From contig URGP01000009.1 of assembly GCA_900547395.1 (NCBI GenBank), forward strand, positions 1 to 64,000: a DNA stretch of 64,000 nucleotides. The letters are read 5' to 3'. Source of the DNA: an uncultured Opitutales bacterium. Lineage in GTDB: Bacteria > Verrucomicrobiota > Verrucomicrobiia > Opitutales > Intestinicryptomonadaceae. The number at the start of each line of letters is the position of its first letter. Position 1 is the stretch's first letter. The position numbers and the translations under genes were made by a program. Of the stretch, positions 1-8,220 are shown one piece after another. Under the pieces are notes generated by a model. It saw only the letters and a program-made list of their open reading frames with translations, was not told the origin of the DNA and did no database searches.

Positions 1-127
1 ATAATTTCACGCCTCTTTTATTTATTATTTTGCATCAAATCAGGGGTCAGACGAGACGCGAAAAAATTACAGTAGGAGTGTACATAAACGTACATGACTA
101 CTGCGATTTTTTACGAAGCGGAGAAAC
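1..127. repeat. 127-bp tandem repeat, copy 1
   Basis: The unit begins ATAATTTCACGCC and starts again identically at 128, so the period is 127 bp. It contains the arm ATTATTTTGCATC...AGGGGT (24-47) and a hairpin at 61-112. The hairpin's loop-proximal stem TGTAC/GTACA encloses ATAAAC, and the outer stem carries two changes relative to copy 2. The window starts inside or at the edge of the array, so more copies may lie to the left. No coding potential is visible. Confidence 0.85.
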
Positions 128-255
128 ATAATTTCACGCCTCTTTTATTTATTATTTTGCATCAAATCAGGGGTCAGACGAGCATTCCGAAAAAAATTGC
201 AGTAGGAGTGTACATAAACGTACATGACTACTGCAATTTTTTTTAGGAAGCGGAG
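128..255. repeat. 127-bp tandem repeat, copy 2, with strong hairpin
   Basis: This second copy matches copy 1 except for a short patch after GTCAGACGAG and a few bases in the hairpin. The hairpin at 190-243 has A7-TTGCAGTAG pairing exactly with CTACTGCAA-T7, a 3-nt internal loop, then TGTAC/GTACA around ATAAAC. A stem flanked by A and T tracts can terminate transcription on both strands. It lies just past the stop of the minus-strand gene at 283, so it probably serves as that gene's terminator. Confidence 0.85.
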
Positions 256-259
256 TATC

Positions 260-283
260 ACCCCTGATTTCATGCAAAATAAT
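260..283. repeat. Inverted copy of the repeat arm
   Basis: These 24 bases are the reverse complement of 151-174 with a single central mismatch. Together with the inner hairpin (190-243) they form a nested palindrome of about 130 bp. The stop codon of the neighbouring minus-strand gene (283-285) sits at its outer edge. The layout resembles a miniature inverted-repeat element or a REP/BIME-type repeat, but no transposase or target duplication is visible. Confidence 0.75.
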
Positions 284-2040
284 TATGCTTCGGCAAACGT
301 TATGTCAGGCTGGAAAGAAACAGTCAAACGATACTGCATTCCTGGACGCATAACCATCGGATGCTTCCTTTCAAGAATTTGCAGATAGTGGATATTGCCC
401 CAGAAAGTACGGTATGCGGGATCTTCCGTAACAACCTGCGTGTCTATCCATTCCGCTTGGAAATCGTCTTTTTCAACACCTATGCCCAAGCCGTTTTCAC
501 CGATTGCGTAGGTTGTGGGGACATGGTATTCGCTGTGCGGAGAAGCAATGGCGACCACAAAACGCATTGAATCAAGCTTGACTTGCTGTTTTACGGAATA
601 GATGAAGTCGGCAGTTATTTTGTCGCCCGAAAAAGTCCAGTTGACCTTGCAAGAACCGATGCCGTTTAAAATTTCGCCGTCGGAAGAAATAAGCTCCGGC
701 TGTTCGTATCTGAAAAAGTACGAATTGCGCAATCCGATGCCCGTCGTGCAACGCTTGCCGTAATAAGAAGGCACAGTCTTTTTGCCGTCAAAAACGAGTT
801 CGGGGACAAGAATCGGCATATAGCGGTCGGCGGGCCAGTCGAAAATGCCCGTCATGTGAGGGAACGCAAGCGATGAAGAGGTGTTTGAAACTCCCGGAGA
901 AATCAGTGGGAGATGCAAATGCATTCCGCTTTCTGCATTGTGGTAAATGAATATGCCCTGCTCTTTTTTCTGCGATGAGTCAAAAGAAACATATTTTCCG
1001 AAGCTCTTTACCAAGCGGGGCTTTACCTGCAACGGGCGCGCAACGCATTTTGCAAGGCGCGACCACTGGCACAAGTAGCGTGCGGCGTCAAAATTAACCA
1101 TTCTGGTTGAAGAGGAATCGGAAGTGCGCTCCGCGTCGCGGACGACCATATAGCCGTTTTCCTGGTCGAGGTAGGTCATGAAGAAGAACTGGAAGAGGCG
1201 GCGGAGAATATCCATGTAGTCCGCCATTTTTTCTTCCGCAATCCAGCCATCGCGCATTGCCTGCAAAATCATCGAAATGCAGTACATCTGGCTGTACGCG
1301 CCAAGCCCCCTGCCGAACGCCCAACCAAGCCCGTCGGCTCTCACAATGTCGGGAAGAAGCTTTAAGTATTTTTCGGCGAAAGTGCGCAGAGACGGAATTT
1401 TACGGTCGCGCAAATGTATGTTTGCATGGAGCTGTAAAGCTTGGCGGATAAACACAAAAGACGATATTCCTGCCAAGTCGAAAACGCCCGTAATTCGGTC
1501 TTCAACCTTGTCGTCAAAATAGTTTGCGGAAGAAGTCGCCTGTATGCGCTCCAAAAACCTGTCAATCAGCTTGCCCGTTTCGTCCTTTTTGCTAAGCCCC
1601 ATCGAAAAGCGGGCAACCGCCTTTGCGATGTTGAAAATCTGGTAGGAATTTTCGTAGTCGGTGCGCGCCAAAAGCTGGCGGTCCAAAACCTTGCGGGTTT
1701 CTTCCGAAAGCTTTTCCCAGACAGGGTTGCGGTCTTTGGCGGGCCCGAAAGAAAGCAGCCCGAGCGCGGAGTAGCCTATGCCGTTTTCAGCGTCGGAATC
1801 GGAAAACGCCTGGGAAGTAATGCAGCGGGAGGCGAGATCGACAATGTCAAAGCCGTTAAAATTGGTTTCGCCCGTAGCCCTGTAAAATTCGCCGAGAGCG
1901 AAAGCCGCATGCCCCTGTTCATCGGGGGACGAAGTTTCCCCGTCGAGGGGAGATATTGTGCCGTCTTCATTGACGGATTCCAAGTTGCGGCCCAAAATAG
2001 CGCGGGCCATATCCATACATTGTTCTGAAAAATTTAGCAT
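283..2040 (-). CDS. Conserved hypothetical protein, possible glycan-active (alpha/alpha)-toroid protein
   Basis: This 585-residue protein has no signal peptide and no membrane segment, so it is probably cytoplasmic. The first 340 residues or so are helical, with repeated amphipathic helices and a Gly/aromatic-rich stretch (GWAFGRGLGAYSQM, about residue 240). The rest is beta-rich (HLHLPLISPGVS, FDWPADRYMP). A helical barrel followed by a beta-sandwich is the shape of heparinase II/III-like lyases and DUF2264-type proteins, and the GR-G-YS stretch faintly recalls DUF2264. I cannot place it in a family with confidence and see no proven catalytic residues. Its ATG start is preceded by a promoter-like sequence but no Shine-Dalgarno motif. 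It is transcribed alone and ends at the hairpin repeats. Confidence 0.75.
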   Translation of the reverse strand: MLNFSEQCMDMARAILGRNLESVNEDGTISPLDGETSSPDEQGHAAFALGEFYRATGETNFNGFDIVDLASRCITSQAFSDSDAENGIGYSALGLLSFGPAKDRNPVWEKLSEETRKVLDRQLLARTDYENSYQIFNIAKAVARFSMGLSKKDETGKLIDRFLERIQATSSANYFDDKVEDRITGVFDLAGISSFVFIRQALQLHANIHLRDRKIPSLRTFAEKYLKLLPDIVRADGLGWAFGRGLGAYSQMYCISMILQAMRDGWIAEEKMADYMDILRRLFQFFFMTYLDQENGYMVVRDAERTSDSSSTRMVNFDAARYLCQWSRLAKCVARPLQVKPRLVKSFGKYVSFDSSQKKEQGIFIYHNAESGMHLHLPLISPGVSNTSSSLAFPHMTGIFDWPADRYMPILVPELVFDGKKTVPSYYGKRCTTGIGLRNSYFFRYEQPELISSDGEILNGIGSCKVNWTFSGDKITADFIYSVKQQVKLDSMRFVVAIASPHSEYHVPTTYAIGENGLGIGVEKDDFQAEWIDTQVVTEDPAYRTFWGNIHYLQILERKHPMVMRPGMQYRLTVSFQPDITFAEA

Positions 2041-2076
2041 ATTTTTCGATAATTGCTCACTAAAAAGAAAATAAAC

Positions 2077-2104
2077 ATAATCCTACATTCCCAATTATTG
2101 TCAA
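2077..2104 (-). promoter_or_regulatory. Candidate sigma-70-type promoter for the 585-residue gene
   Basis: On the minus strand TTGACA (2104-2099) is followed after 16 nt by GATTAT (2082-2077), about 37 bases before the ATG. The -35 matches consensus exactly and the -10 matches in four of six positions. The same pair, TTGACA and GATTAT, occurs upstream of mreB in this window. Confidence 0.45.
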
Positions 2105-2134
2105 ATATAAAATTGGATTAAAAGATTGCCGCGA

Positions 2135-3793
2135 TTATAAAAAGAATATGATTAAGAGCTGGGCGGACAACACCCTCAAAAACATCGAAAGCGGATATAC
2201 CGTTGAATAGCCGACGGCGGGCAAGTCGTTGGGAGACGCCGCGTTTGAGTAGGCAAGCGCAGGAGGATTTGTCGTAGAGCCTGAAATCACGCCCATCAAA
2301 GTGAAATAATCAAGCCTGAAAAACAGCCTGCCCAAAAATGCCGCCGTCATTACGGGGATAACGGTAATCATCGCGCCATAGGCAATCCACTTGTAGCCGC
2401 CGTTCAAGACAGTGTCCAAAAATCCTTCGCCTGCGCCGAGACCGACACCCGCCAAAAATAGAGCAATGCCAAATTCCCTTATCATCAAATTTGCGCTGAC
2501 GGTGGTGTATGTGGCAAGATTTAGCTTGTAGCCAAACCTTCCAAGCAAAATGGCGACAACCAATGGCCCGCCCGCCAAGCCCAGCTTGACAGCCTGGGGA
2601 ATGCCCGGGAAGTGGAACGGAATCGAGCCGACAAAAACTCCGAGGAAAATCCCCAAAAAAATCGGGACAATGTTCGGATGGCGGAGATTTGTCATGGAGT
2701 TGCCCAATTTTTTTTCAATGTTGTTGATTGCCGATTCACTGCCGACAATAGTCACGCGGTCGCCTATTTGAAGGCTTAAATCGCGGTGCGCGACAAGGTC
2801 GATACCCGCGCGGTTTACCCTTGTGATGTTAAAGCCCAAGCCGTCGTACAAGCCGAGCCTGTACAAAGTTTTTCCGTTTACGGAAGCGTTCGTGACCATA
2901 ATTCGGCGCGCCGCCATGTAGGCTTTCAGCCTGTCCCATGACATGTCTATTTTTTCGCCGATAAACGCCTCTACCGCCTTTACGTCGCGCTTTGCGGTAA
3001 TAACCAAAATCTTGTCGTTCAAAGTCAAAACAGAATCGGGGCTCGGCACGACAATTTCCCCGTCCGCGCCGCAAATTCGCGATATTACAAAGTTCTTTGA
3101 AATCAAATCGCGGAGTTCGTGTATGTGTTTCCCGTCGATTGCGGGATTTTTGACGACCAATGAAATTCTCTGGGCGTCAACGGCGTCCTGAGAGCTTTTC
3201 GCAAGGCTTGCGTTTTCTTTTTCGATGTTGATTTTAAAAATGAATTTTATGAGAAGAAGAGAGCCTATAACGCCCATTACGCCAAGCGGATAGGCAACGG
3301 CATAGCCCATCGATATGGCGGACGGATTGCCCTGCGGATTAAGCTCTGCAAAAGTCTGCGTTGCGGCGCCAAGCCCCGGAGTGTTTGTAACCGCACCGGA
3401 CATAATGCCTACCATTGTTTCAATGGGAAGCCCCGTAATGAATTTTAGCGCAATGCAAGTCAAAACGCCCATTGCGACAAGAAAAACCGCAACCGCGTTC
3501 ATTTTCAACCCGCCCTCTTTAAAAGACGAGAAAAAGCTCGGACCAACCTGCAAGCCTATCGCAAAAACAAACAATATCAAACCGAATTCCTTGGCAAAAT
3601 TCAAAACATTGTGCTCTATGCGCATTCCGAAATGGCTCGCGACTATGCCCACAAACAAAGCCATCGTAACCCCGAGAGAAATCCCCCCCACTTTAAACTT
3701 TCCCAGCGCAACGCCCAAAAAGATGACAAGCGCCAAAACTGCCACGCTGTGCGCAATTCCCGTTCCGAAAAACAAATTTTGAATCCAGTCCAT
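2135..3793 (-). CDS. yidE: YidE/YbjL-type putative transporter (aspartate:alanine exchanger family)
   Basis: This 552-residue inner-membrane protein has the internal duplication typical of the AspT/YidE family. It has an N-terminal membrane half, two RCK_C (TrkA-C) regulatory domains at roughly 205-290 and 295-375, and a C-terminal membrane half. The duplicated family signatures are visible: SGAVTNTPGLGAATQ in the first half and SGSTTNPPALAYSNA in the second. Length and layout match E. coli YidE (553 residues). Family members exchange carboxylates across the inner membrane, but the substrate of YidE-type proteins is not established and cannot be read from this sequence. The gene stands alone, divergent from ogt, with no clear Shine-Dalgarno motif. 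Confidence 0.9.
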   Translation of the reverse strand: MDWIQNLFFGTGIAHSVAVLALVIFLGVALGKFKVGGISLGVTMALFVGIVASHFGMRIEHNVLNFAKEFGLILFVFAIGLQVGPSFFSSFKEGGLKMNAVAVFLVAMGVLTCIALKFITGLPIETMVGIMSGAVTNTPGLGAATQTFAELNPQGNPSAISMGYAVAYPLGVMGVIGSLLLIKFIFKINIEKENASLAKSSQDAVDAQRISLVVKNPAIDGKHIHELRDLISKNFVISRICGADGEIVVPSPDSVLTLNDKILVITAKRDVKAVEAFIGEKIDMSWDRLKAYMAARRIMVTNASVNGKTLYRLGLYDGLGFNITRVNRAGIDLVAHRDLSLQIGDRVTIVGSESAINNIEKKLGNSMTNLRHPNIVPIFLGIFLGVFVGSIPFHFPGIPQAVKLGLAGGPLVVAILLGRFGYKLNLATYTTVSANLMIREFGIALFLAGVGLGAGEGFLDTVLNGGYKWIAYGAMITVIPVMTAAFLGRLFFRLDYFTLMGVISGSTTNPPALAYSNAASPNDLPAVGYSTVYPLSMFLRVLSAQLLIIFFL

Positions 3794-3970
3794 ATTTATG
3801 CCAAAAATACTTTCTATAAAAAAGTTTTAAATAAAGTACCCAAAAGGCAGTTGGCGCAAGCCTATTTTTTCAAAAATTTTAGCATTAAAAGAATAAAACG
3901 GGCGCGGCGGCAAAATTTAGTTTGGACAAAACAAAGAATTTCTGCAATTTTATAAATAATTGACATTCAT

Positions 3971-4429
3971 ATGAAATCCGCACGCGACACAATTTTGGGA
4001 AAAATCATAATAGAAGAAGAAAACGGCTTCATCACAAGGCTGTCTTTCTGCCCGAAAGATTTTGTCGCGCCCGACGGGCAAAAGAGCGAAACCATTGAAA
4101 AAGCCTTTGAGGAGCTTTTCCAATATTTAGACGGCAAAAGGCAAAAATTTACCGTGCCGATAAATCCGAAAGGCACGCCCTTTCAAAAAAGCGTGTGGAA
4201 AAATCTCTTAAAAATTCCGTACGGCAAAACGGCTACATACAAGGACATCGCAATAGCGTGCGGGAACTCAAAAGCGGTGCGGGCTGTCGGAATGGCAAAC
4301 AACAAAAACCCAATCGCGATAATCATTCCCTGCCACAGGGTTGTCGGCTCAAACGGGAAACTTTACGGATACGCTTCGGGAACGCAAATAAAAGAGGCTC
4401 TCTTAAAAATAGAGAATGCTCGATTTTAA
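3971..4429 (+). CDS. ogt: Methylated-DNA--protein-cysteine methyltransferase
   Basis: This 152-residue suicide DNA-repair protein transfers the methyl group of O6-methylguanine in DNA to its own cysteine. The active-site motif IIPCHRVVG is intact near residue 120, preceded by the helix-turn-helix region (FQKSVWKNLLKIPYGKTATY, conserved RAVGMANNKNP). The N-terminal domain is short, as in single-domain Ogt/AGT proteins, and there is no AdaA-type zinc domain. The ATG at 3971 gives a normal family length. It is divergent from the yidE-like gene and appears monocistronic, followed by a 57-bp gap before the polysaccharide operon. Confidence 0.95.
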   Translation: MKSARDTILGKIIIEEENGFITRLSFCPKDFVAPDGQKSETIEKAFEELFQYLDGKRQKFTVPINPKGTPFQKSVWKNLLKIPYGKTATYKDIAIACGNSKAVRAVGMANNKNPIAIIIPCHRVVGSNGKLYGYASGTQIKEALLKIENARF

Positions 4430-4486
4430 TATTGTAATTTCTATGCAGTTTAATAAGGTCTTTTATTGATTTTTTTTAATAAAATT

Positions 4487-6208
4487 ATGACTTTTAATGA
4501 ATTAAAAAAGCTTTCCAAAAAGCCCGTAAACGGCGGCATAAAATTAAAAGCCGCCCTGCTTGGAGATACAGCCACCCAATTCATGGCGGCGGCATTAAAA
4601 GGGACTGCCGTGAAATTCGGCTTTGATTTGGAATTGTTTGAGGCAGACTTTAACCAAGTTGAAAACCTGCTTTCATCTACAAACTCCGCATTGAATGAAT
4701 TTGGAGCGGATTTTATAATTGTTTACCAGTCGTCGAGAAAACTCCTTGAAAAACATTTGCGCCTTGACTTCAATTCGCAAAAAAATCTGGCGGAAGAAAG
4801 GGTGAAATTTTTAAAAACCGCCTGCGAAAATTTCCCGAAACAAAAAATCATTTGCCTAAACTATCTTGAAATTGACGACGGAATATTCGGCTCGTACGCG
4901 AACAAGGTAGAGGCGTCTTTCATAAACCAAGTCCGCAAGCTGAATTTGTCGCTTGCAAAACTTGCGCAGGAAACGCCGAATTTTTATGTTTGCGACATTG
5001 CCCTTCTCCAACAAAAAATAGCTTCGACTTTCAGCCCGTCTTTATACGCGAATGCCGAAATCGACATTTCGCCCGACGCCCTGCCCGATGTCGCAGAAAG
5101 AGTGTTTGCGATAATAAAAGCTACAATCGGCATTGCAAAAAAATGCCTCGTGCTTGATCTCGACAATACACTGTGGGGCGGAATTGTAGGAGACGACGGC
5201 GTCGAAAATTTGCAAATCGGGCACGGGCTTGGCATCGGTAAAGTTTTTACCAACATTCAGCTTTGGTGCAAAAAACTCAAAGAGCGCGGCATAATTTTGG
5301 CAGTATGCTCAAAAAATGAACTCGAAAACGCAAAAGCCCCGTTTTTAAACCACCCCGAGATGGAGCTTAAACTTGAAGATTTTTCGGCATTTTACGCGAA
5401 TTGGAAGCCCAAAAGCCAAAATATTGCAGATATAGCAAAAGAGCTTAACATAGGATTAGACAGCATCGTCTTTTTGGACGATTCCCCGTCTGAACGCGCG
5501 CAAGTGCGCAATGATTTGCCCATGGTATGCGTTCCCGAACTGCCTCCCGACCCCGCTTTATATTTAGACTTTTTGGCAAGCCAAAATATTTTTGAAACCG
5601 CAAACTTTTCGGAAGCAGACACAGAGCGCGCGTTGTTTTACAAAAACGAAAGCCTGCGCAAGGAAATGCGCACCAATTTCGACAGCCAAGACGACTTCTT
5701 AAAAAGCCTTGAAATGCGCGGAAAAGTCGAAAACTTCAACAGATTTAACTCTCCGAGAGTTGCGCAGTTGCTCTCGCGCACAAACCAGTTTAATTTGCGC
5801 ACCATACGCCACAGCCTAAACGACGTCTTAAATTTTGCAAGCGATGACGGCTTCAAGACATTCGCAATATCTTTAACCGACAACATCGGCTCAAGCGGAA
5901 TTGTCGCTGTCATAATATTGAAGAAAATTTCAGAAAGCGAAATTTTTATCGATACATGGGCAATGTCGTGCCGCGCATTCCAAAGGGGGCTTGAATTTTT
6001 CTCCTTCAATCAAATTTTGGAATTTGCAAAACAAGCGGGCTTCAAGAAAATTTCCGCAGAATATATCCCCACCGCAAAAAATAAAATAACGGAAAATTTC
6101 TACGAAGAACTCGGATTTAATCTTACAAACTCAACTGACGGCAAAAAGAGCTATATCTTAGATGCGGACAAAGCCAAAACATTTAAAACTTTTATAGAAA
6201 AAGAATGA
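4487..6208 (+). CDS. FkbH-like HAD-family protein with C-terminal GNAT-like domain
   Basis: Three regions are seen in 573 residues: an N-terminal FkbH-type domain (to about 190), a HAD phosphatase-like core with the nucleophile motif LDLDNTLWGG (about 223) and FLDDSPSERA, and a C-terminal GNAT-fold region (LTDNIGSSGIVAV, ending FYEELGF). In polyketide systems FkbH proteins take a glyceryl unit from 1,3-bisphosphoglycerate, dephosphorylate it and load it onto an acyl carrier protein. The carrier gene lies two genes downstream, which fits that role. I start at ATG 4487 rather than an in-frame TTG 21 bases earlier. The gene heads a tightly packed operon (FkbH, VOC, ACP, ligase, anchored helical protein). 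A glyceryl-type decoration of a surface glycan is an inference. Confidence 0.9.
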   Translation: MTFNELKKLSKKPVNGGIKLKAALLGDTATQFMAAALKGTAVKFGFDLELFEADFNQVENLLSSTNSALNEFGADFIIVYQSSRKLLEKHLRLDFNSQKNLAEERVKFLKTACENFPKQKIICLNYLEIDDGIFGSYANKVEASFINQVRKLNLSLAKLAQETPNFYVCDIALLQQKIASTFSPSLYANAEIDISPDALPDVAERVFAIIKATIGIAKKCLVLDLDNTLWGGIVGDDGVENLQIGHGLGIGKVFTNIQLWCKKLKERGIILAVCSKNELENAKAPFLNHPEMELKLEDFSAFYANWKPKSQNIADIAKELNIGLDSIVFLDDSPSERAQVRNDLPMVCVPELPPDPALYLDFLASQNIFETANFSEADTERALFYKNESLRKEMRTNFDSQDDFLKSLEMRGKVENFNRFNSPRVAQLLSRTNQFNLRTIRHSLNDVLNFASDDGFKTFAISLTDNIGSSGIVAVIILKKISESEIFIDTWAMSCRAFQRGLEFFSFNQILEFAKQAGFKKISAEYIPTAKNKITENFYEELGFNLTNSTDGKKSYILDADKAKTFKTFIEKE

Positions 6209-6624
6209 AACTGCACCACATAGGAATTGCGACTTCCGATATCGATGCGACTGCAAATAGCTATTGCAAGCCGCTCGGCTATAAAGCCATATCAGAAAAA
6301 ATAGAAGATAAAGTCCAGCGGGCAATCGTGCAGTTTTTTAAAATCGACGGGACAAATTCCTACATAGAGCTGGTGCAAGGCAACTCAGAAAGCAGCCCCC
6401 TTTCAAAATTTGTTAAAAACGGCGCAAAACAGCACCATCTCTGCTTCCAATCTTCCGACATTTCAGCCGACCTTGCAAACTTGCGCGAAAACGGGTTCTT
6501 CATTATTTGCGAACCCGTCCCTGCAACTGCCTTTAACGACAGAAAAATCGCATGGGCAATGAACGCCGAAAGATGCTTGGTTGAGCTCGTCGAAGAAAAA
6601 CAAGGCGATATTCTTTCAATTTAA
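6205..6624 (+). CDS. VOC (glyoxalase/methylmalonyl-CoA epimerase-like) family protein
   Basis: This 139-residue protein is a two-module betaalphabetabetabeta fold of the vicinal-oxygen-chelate family. It starts with the characteristic MKLHHIGIATSDID and has metal-ligand candidates at His5 in that motif, Glu in SYIELVQG and His in KQHHLCF, with a last candidate Glu in RCLVELVEE. The closest recognisable relatives are methylmalonyl-CoA epimerase-like proteins, which act on CoA or carrier-bound acyl groups. Its start overlaps the FkbH stop by four bases (ATGA), so translation is probably coupled. Sitting between FkbH and ACP, it may epimerise or otherwise adjust the carrier-bound unit, but the substrate is unknown. 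Confidence 0.88.
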   Translation: MKLHHIGIATSDIDATANSYCKPLGYKAISEKIEDKVQRAIVQFFKIDGTNSYIELVQGNSESSPLSKFVKNGAKQHHLCFQSSDISADLANLRENGFFIICEPVPATAFNDRKIAWAMNAERCLVELVEEKQGDILSI

Positions 6625-6638
6625 CAACATAATAAATC

Positions 6639-6881
6639 ATGACAGAAACAGAAATTTTATCTAAAATACAAACCGTATTTGCTGAAATATTAGATGACGA
6701 AAATATCGCCATCACAAAAGAATCAAACCCTGAAACAGTCGAAGGCTGGGATTCTTTCGCGCTTGTGCAAATTATACTCTCTCTTGAAAAATCTTTCGGC
6801 ATAAAGTTTAAATCAGAAGAAATATTCGAATGGAAAAATGTCGGCGACATTGTAAATTCGGTATCCAAAAAAGTTGAATAA
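6639..6881 (+). CDS. Acyl carrier protein
   Basis: This 80-residue acidic helical protein carries the phosphopantetheine attachment motif GWDSFALVQ with the serine near residue 40. The usual DSL is DSF here, and the helix LSLEKSFGIKF follows as in family members. It differs from housekeeping AcpP and resembles the dedicated carriers found beside FkbH proteins. It would carry the glyceryl-type unit loaded by the FkbH-like protein encoded two genes upstream. Fourteen bases separate it from the VOC gene, and its last eight bases overlap the start of the ligase gene. No phosphopantetheinyl transferase is seen in the window, so it would depend on a cellular one. Confidence 0.93.
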   Translation: MTETEILSKIQTVFAEILDDENIAITKESNPETVEGWDSFALVQIILSLEKSFGIKFKSEEIFEWKNVGDIVNSVSKKVE

Positions 6882-8220
6882 ATTTTCAATACAGAGATTT
6901 GCGCAAATTTCAATTTTGTCCGCAGTGTTTTTTGCGGTCTGGTCAACATCGGGAACGCGCCCCTTGGCTGGCTCCGCGATGCTCGGCATTTCCGCGCTCG
7001 CCTTTGTTTTCTCGATTTTAAATTGGGGCTTCAAAGAAAATTCAAAACTTTCCGACATAGCAAAAAATCCGTTTCTGCTTGGCGGTGGAATTTTGGTTTT
7101 GCTTGGAATAATTCAAGTTTTAAATCCACACACCATCGCATACGACACCGACGGATATTTGCACGCAAGAAGTATCGAATATATAAAATGGCTTCCGAGC
7201 GGAATTAAGGCGGACGCGGAAGTTTACGGCAGCGCAAAGGCGGTCGCGGAGTTGCTTGCCGCATACTTTTTTGCAAGCGCATTGTTTTTTCACTCAAAAA
7301 ACGCAAAATTTTGCAAATTCCTGCTAAAATTTTTCGCGCTCAACATTGCCGCAATGTCGATTTTTGCAATCGCGCAAAAAATTCTAAACGCGCAAGCCGT
7401 ATATTTTCTGTTTTCGACTGACTCTCAATTTTACGGGCCTTACTACTATTCAAACGCAACGTGCGCCGCAATATTTCTGGGACTTTGCGCAACAGCCGCC
7501 TCTTTCTGCTTAGATTTTGACACAGCAAAAAGCTTTAAGAAAAAGACTCTGTCATTCTTATGGATTTTTCCCGCAATTCCGCAAACTGCCGCAATCTTTA
7601 TTTCGACGAGTGTGGGAGGTAAAATGTCGGTTTTGATTTTTTCCGCACTGCTGATTTTGTTTGCAATCTTTGTTTTTCTAAAAAAGAGAATGGGAAATGC
7701 AAAAACGCTTTCCGCAATTTTTGCCATAATTATCATATCCGCCTTTCCCACCTTCAATGCGGCAAAAAACAGTTATGAAAGTTTAAGCCCGACAAAAAAG
7801 GCTTCCGTAATCGGGCGCGCCGAACTTGCATATGTCGCAAAAGACGTTTTTTTGAAAGCTCCGATTTTCGGAAGCGGAGCGGATTCTTTCGGCTATTCGG
7901 CGTCAAAAGTGGAAATGAAAAAAACATTCGGAAATCTATTCTTAAATTCCGCCCACAATTCGATTTTAAACTACGCCTGCGAATACGGCATTGCGGGAAT
8001 TGCCGCAATATTTGCGGTGTTTTTCTTATGGGCAAAAAGGCTTTTTGCAAGGCGCAAAATTTTGCAGACGGCAAACATTATATGCCTTATGGGGCTTATC
8101 GTCTCCACTTTTCATTCGATGTTTGACATATTTTTGCAAATACCGTCAACAATGGTTTTCTACGCGCTTATAATGACGCTTTCAGCAAGCATTTTAAAGG
8201 GGGCAAAAGATGAAGCCTAA
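6874..8220 (+). CDS. O-antigen ligase/polymerase family membrane protein (Wzy_C)
   Basis: This 448-residue polytopic inner-membrane protein has about ten hydrophobic segments, with a large periplasmic loop between about residues 305 and 350. That loop contains the O-antigen-ligase signature region (APIFGSGADSFGYS, then NSAHNSILNYACEYGIAG). WaaL and Wzy members move undecaprenyl-linked glycan onto an acceptor or polymerise it. No ATG lies before residue 36, so I accept the TTG at 6874, which overlaps the ACP stop. The coupling to an FkbH/ACP set suggests that the transferred glycan carries the unusual unit. Whether it is a ligase or a polymerase cannot be decided; a second Wzy-type protein is encoded at 11870. 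Confidence 0.85.
   Translation: MNKFSIQRFAQISILSAVFFAVWSTSGTRPLAGSAMLGISALAFVFSILNWGFKENSKLSDIAKNPFLLGGGILVLLGIIQVLNPHTIAYDTDGYLHARSIEYIKWLPSGIKADAEVYGSAKAVAELLAAYFFASALFFHSKNAKFCKFLLKFFALNIAAMSIFAIAQKILNAQAVYFLFSTDSQFYGPYYYSNATCAAIFLGLCATAASFCLDFDTAKSFKKKTLSFLWIFPAIPQTAAIFISTSVGGKMSVLIFSALLILFAIFVFLKKRMGNAKTLSAIFAIIIISAFPTFNAAKNSYESLSPTKKASVIGRAELAYVAKDVFLKAPIFGSGADSFGYSASKVEMKKTFGNLFLNSAHNSILNYACEYGIAGIAAIFAVFFLWAKRLFARRKILQTANIICLMGLIVSTFHSMFDIFLQIPSTMVFYALIMTLSASILKGAKDEA

Noticed and set aside
1..255. CRISPR array or integron attC array
   Set aside because: Only two units with no spacers between them, a 127-bp period, and no cas or integrase gene. No attC-type core sites (GTTRRRY) are seen.
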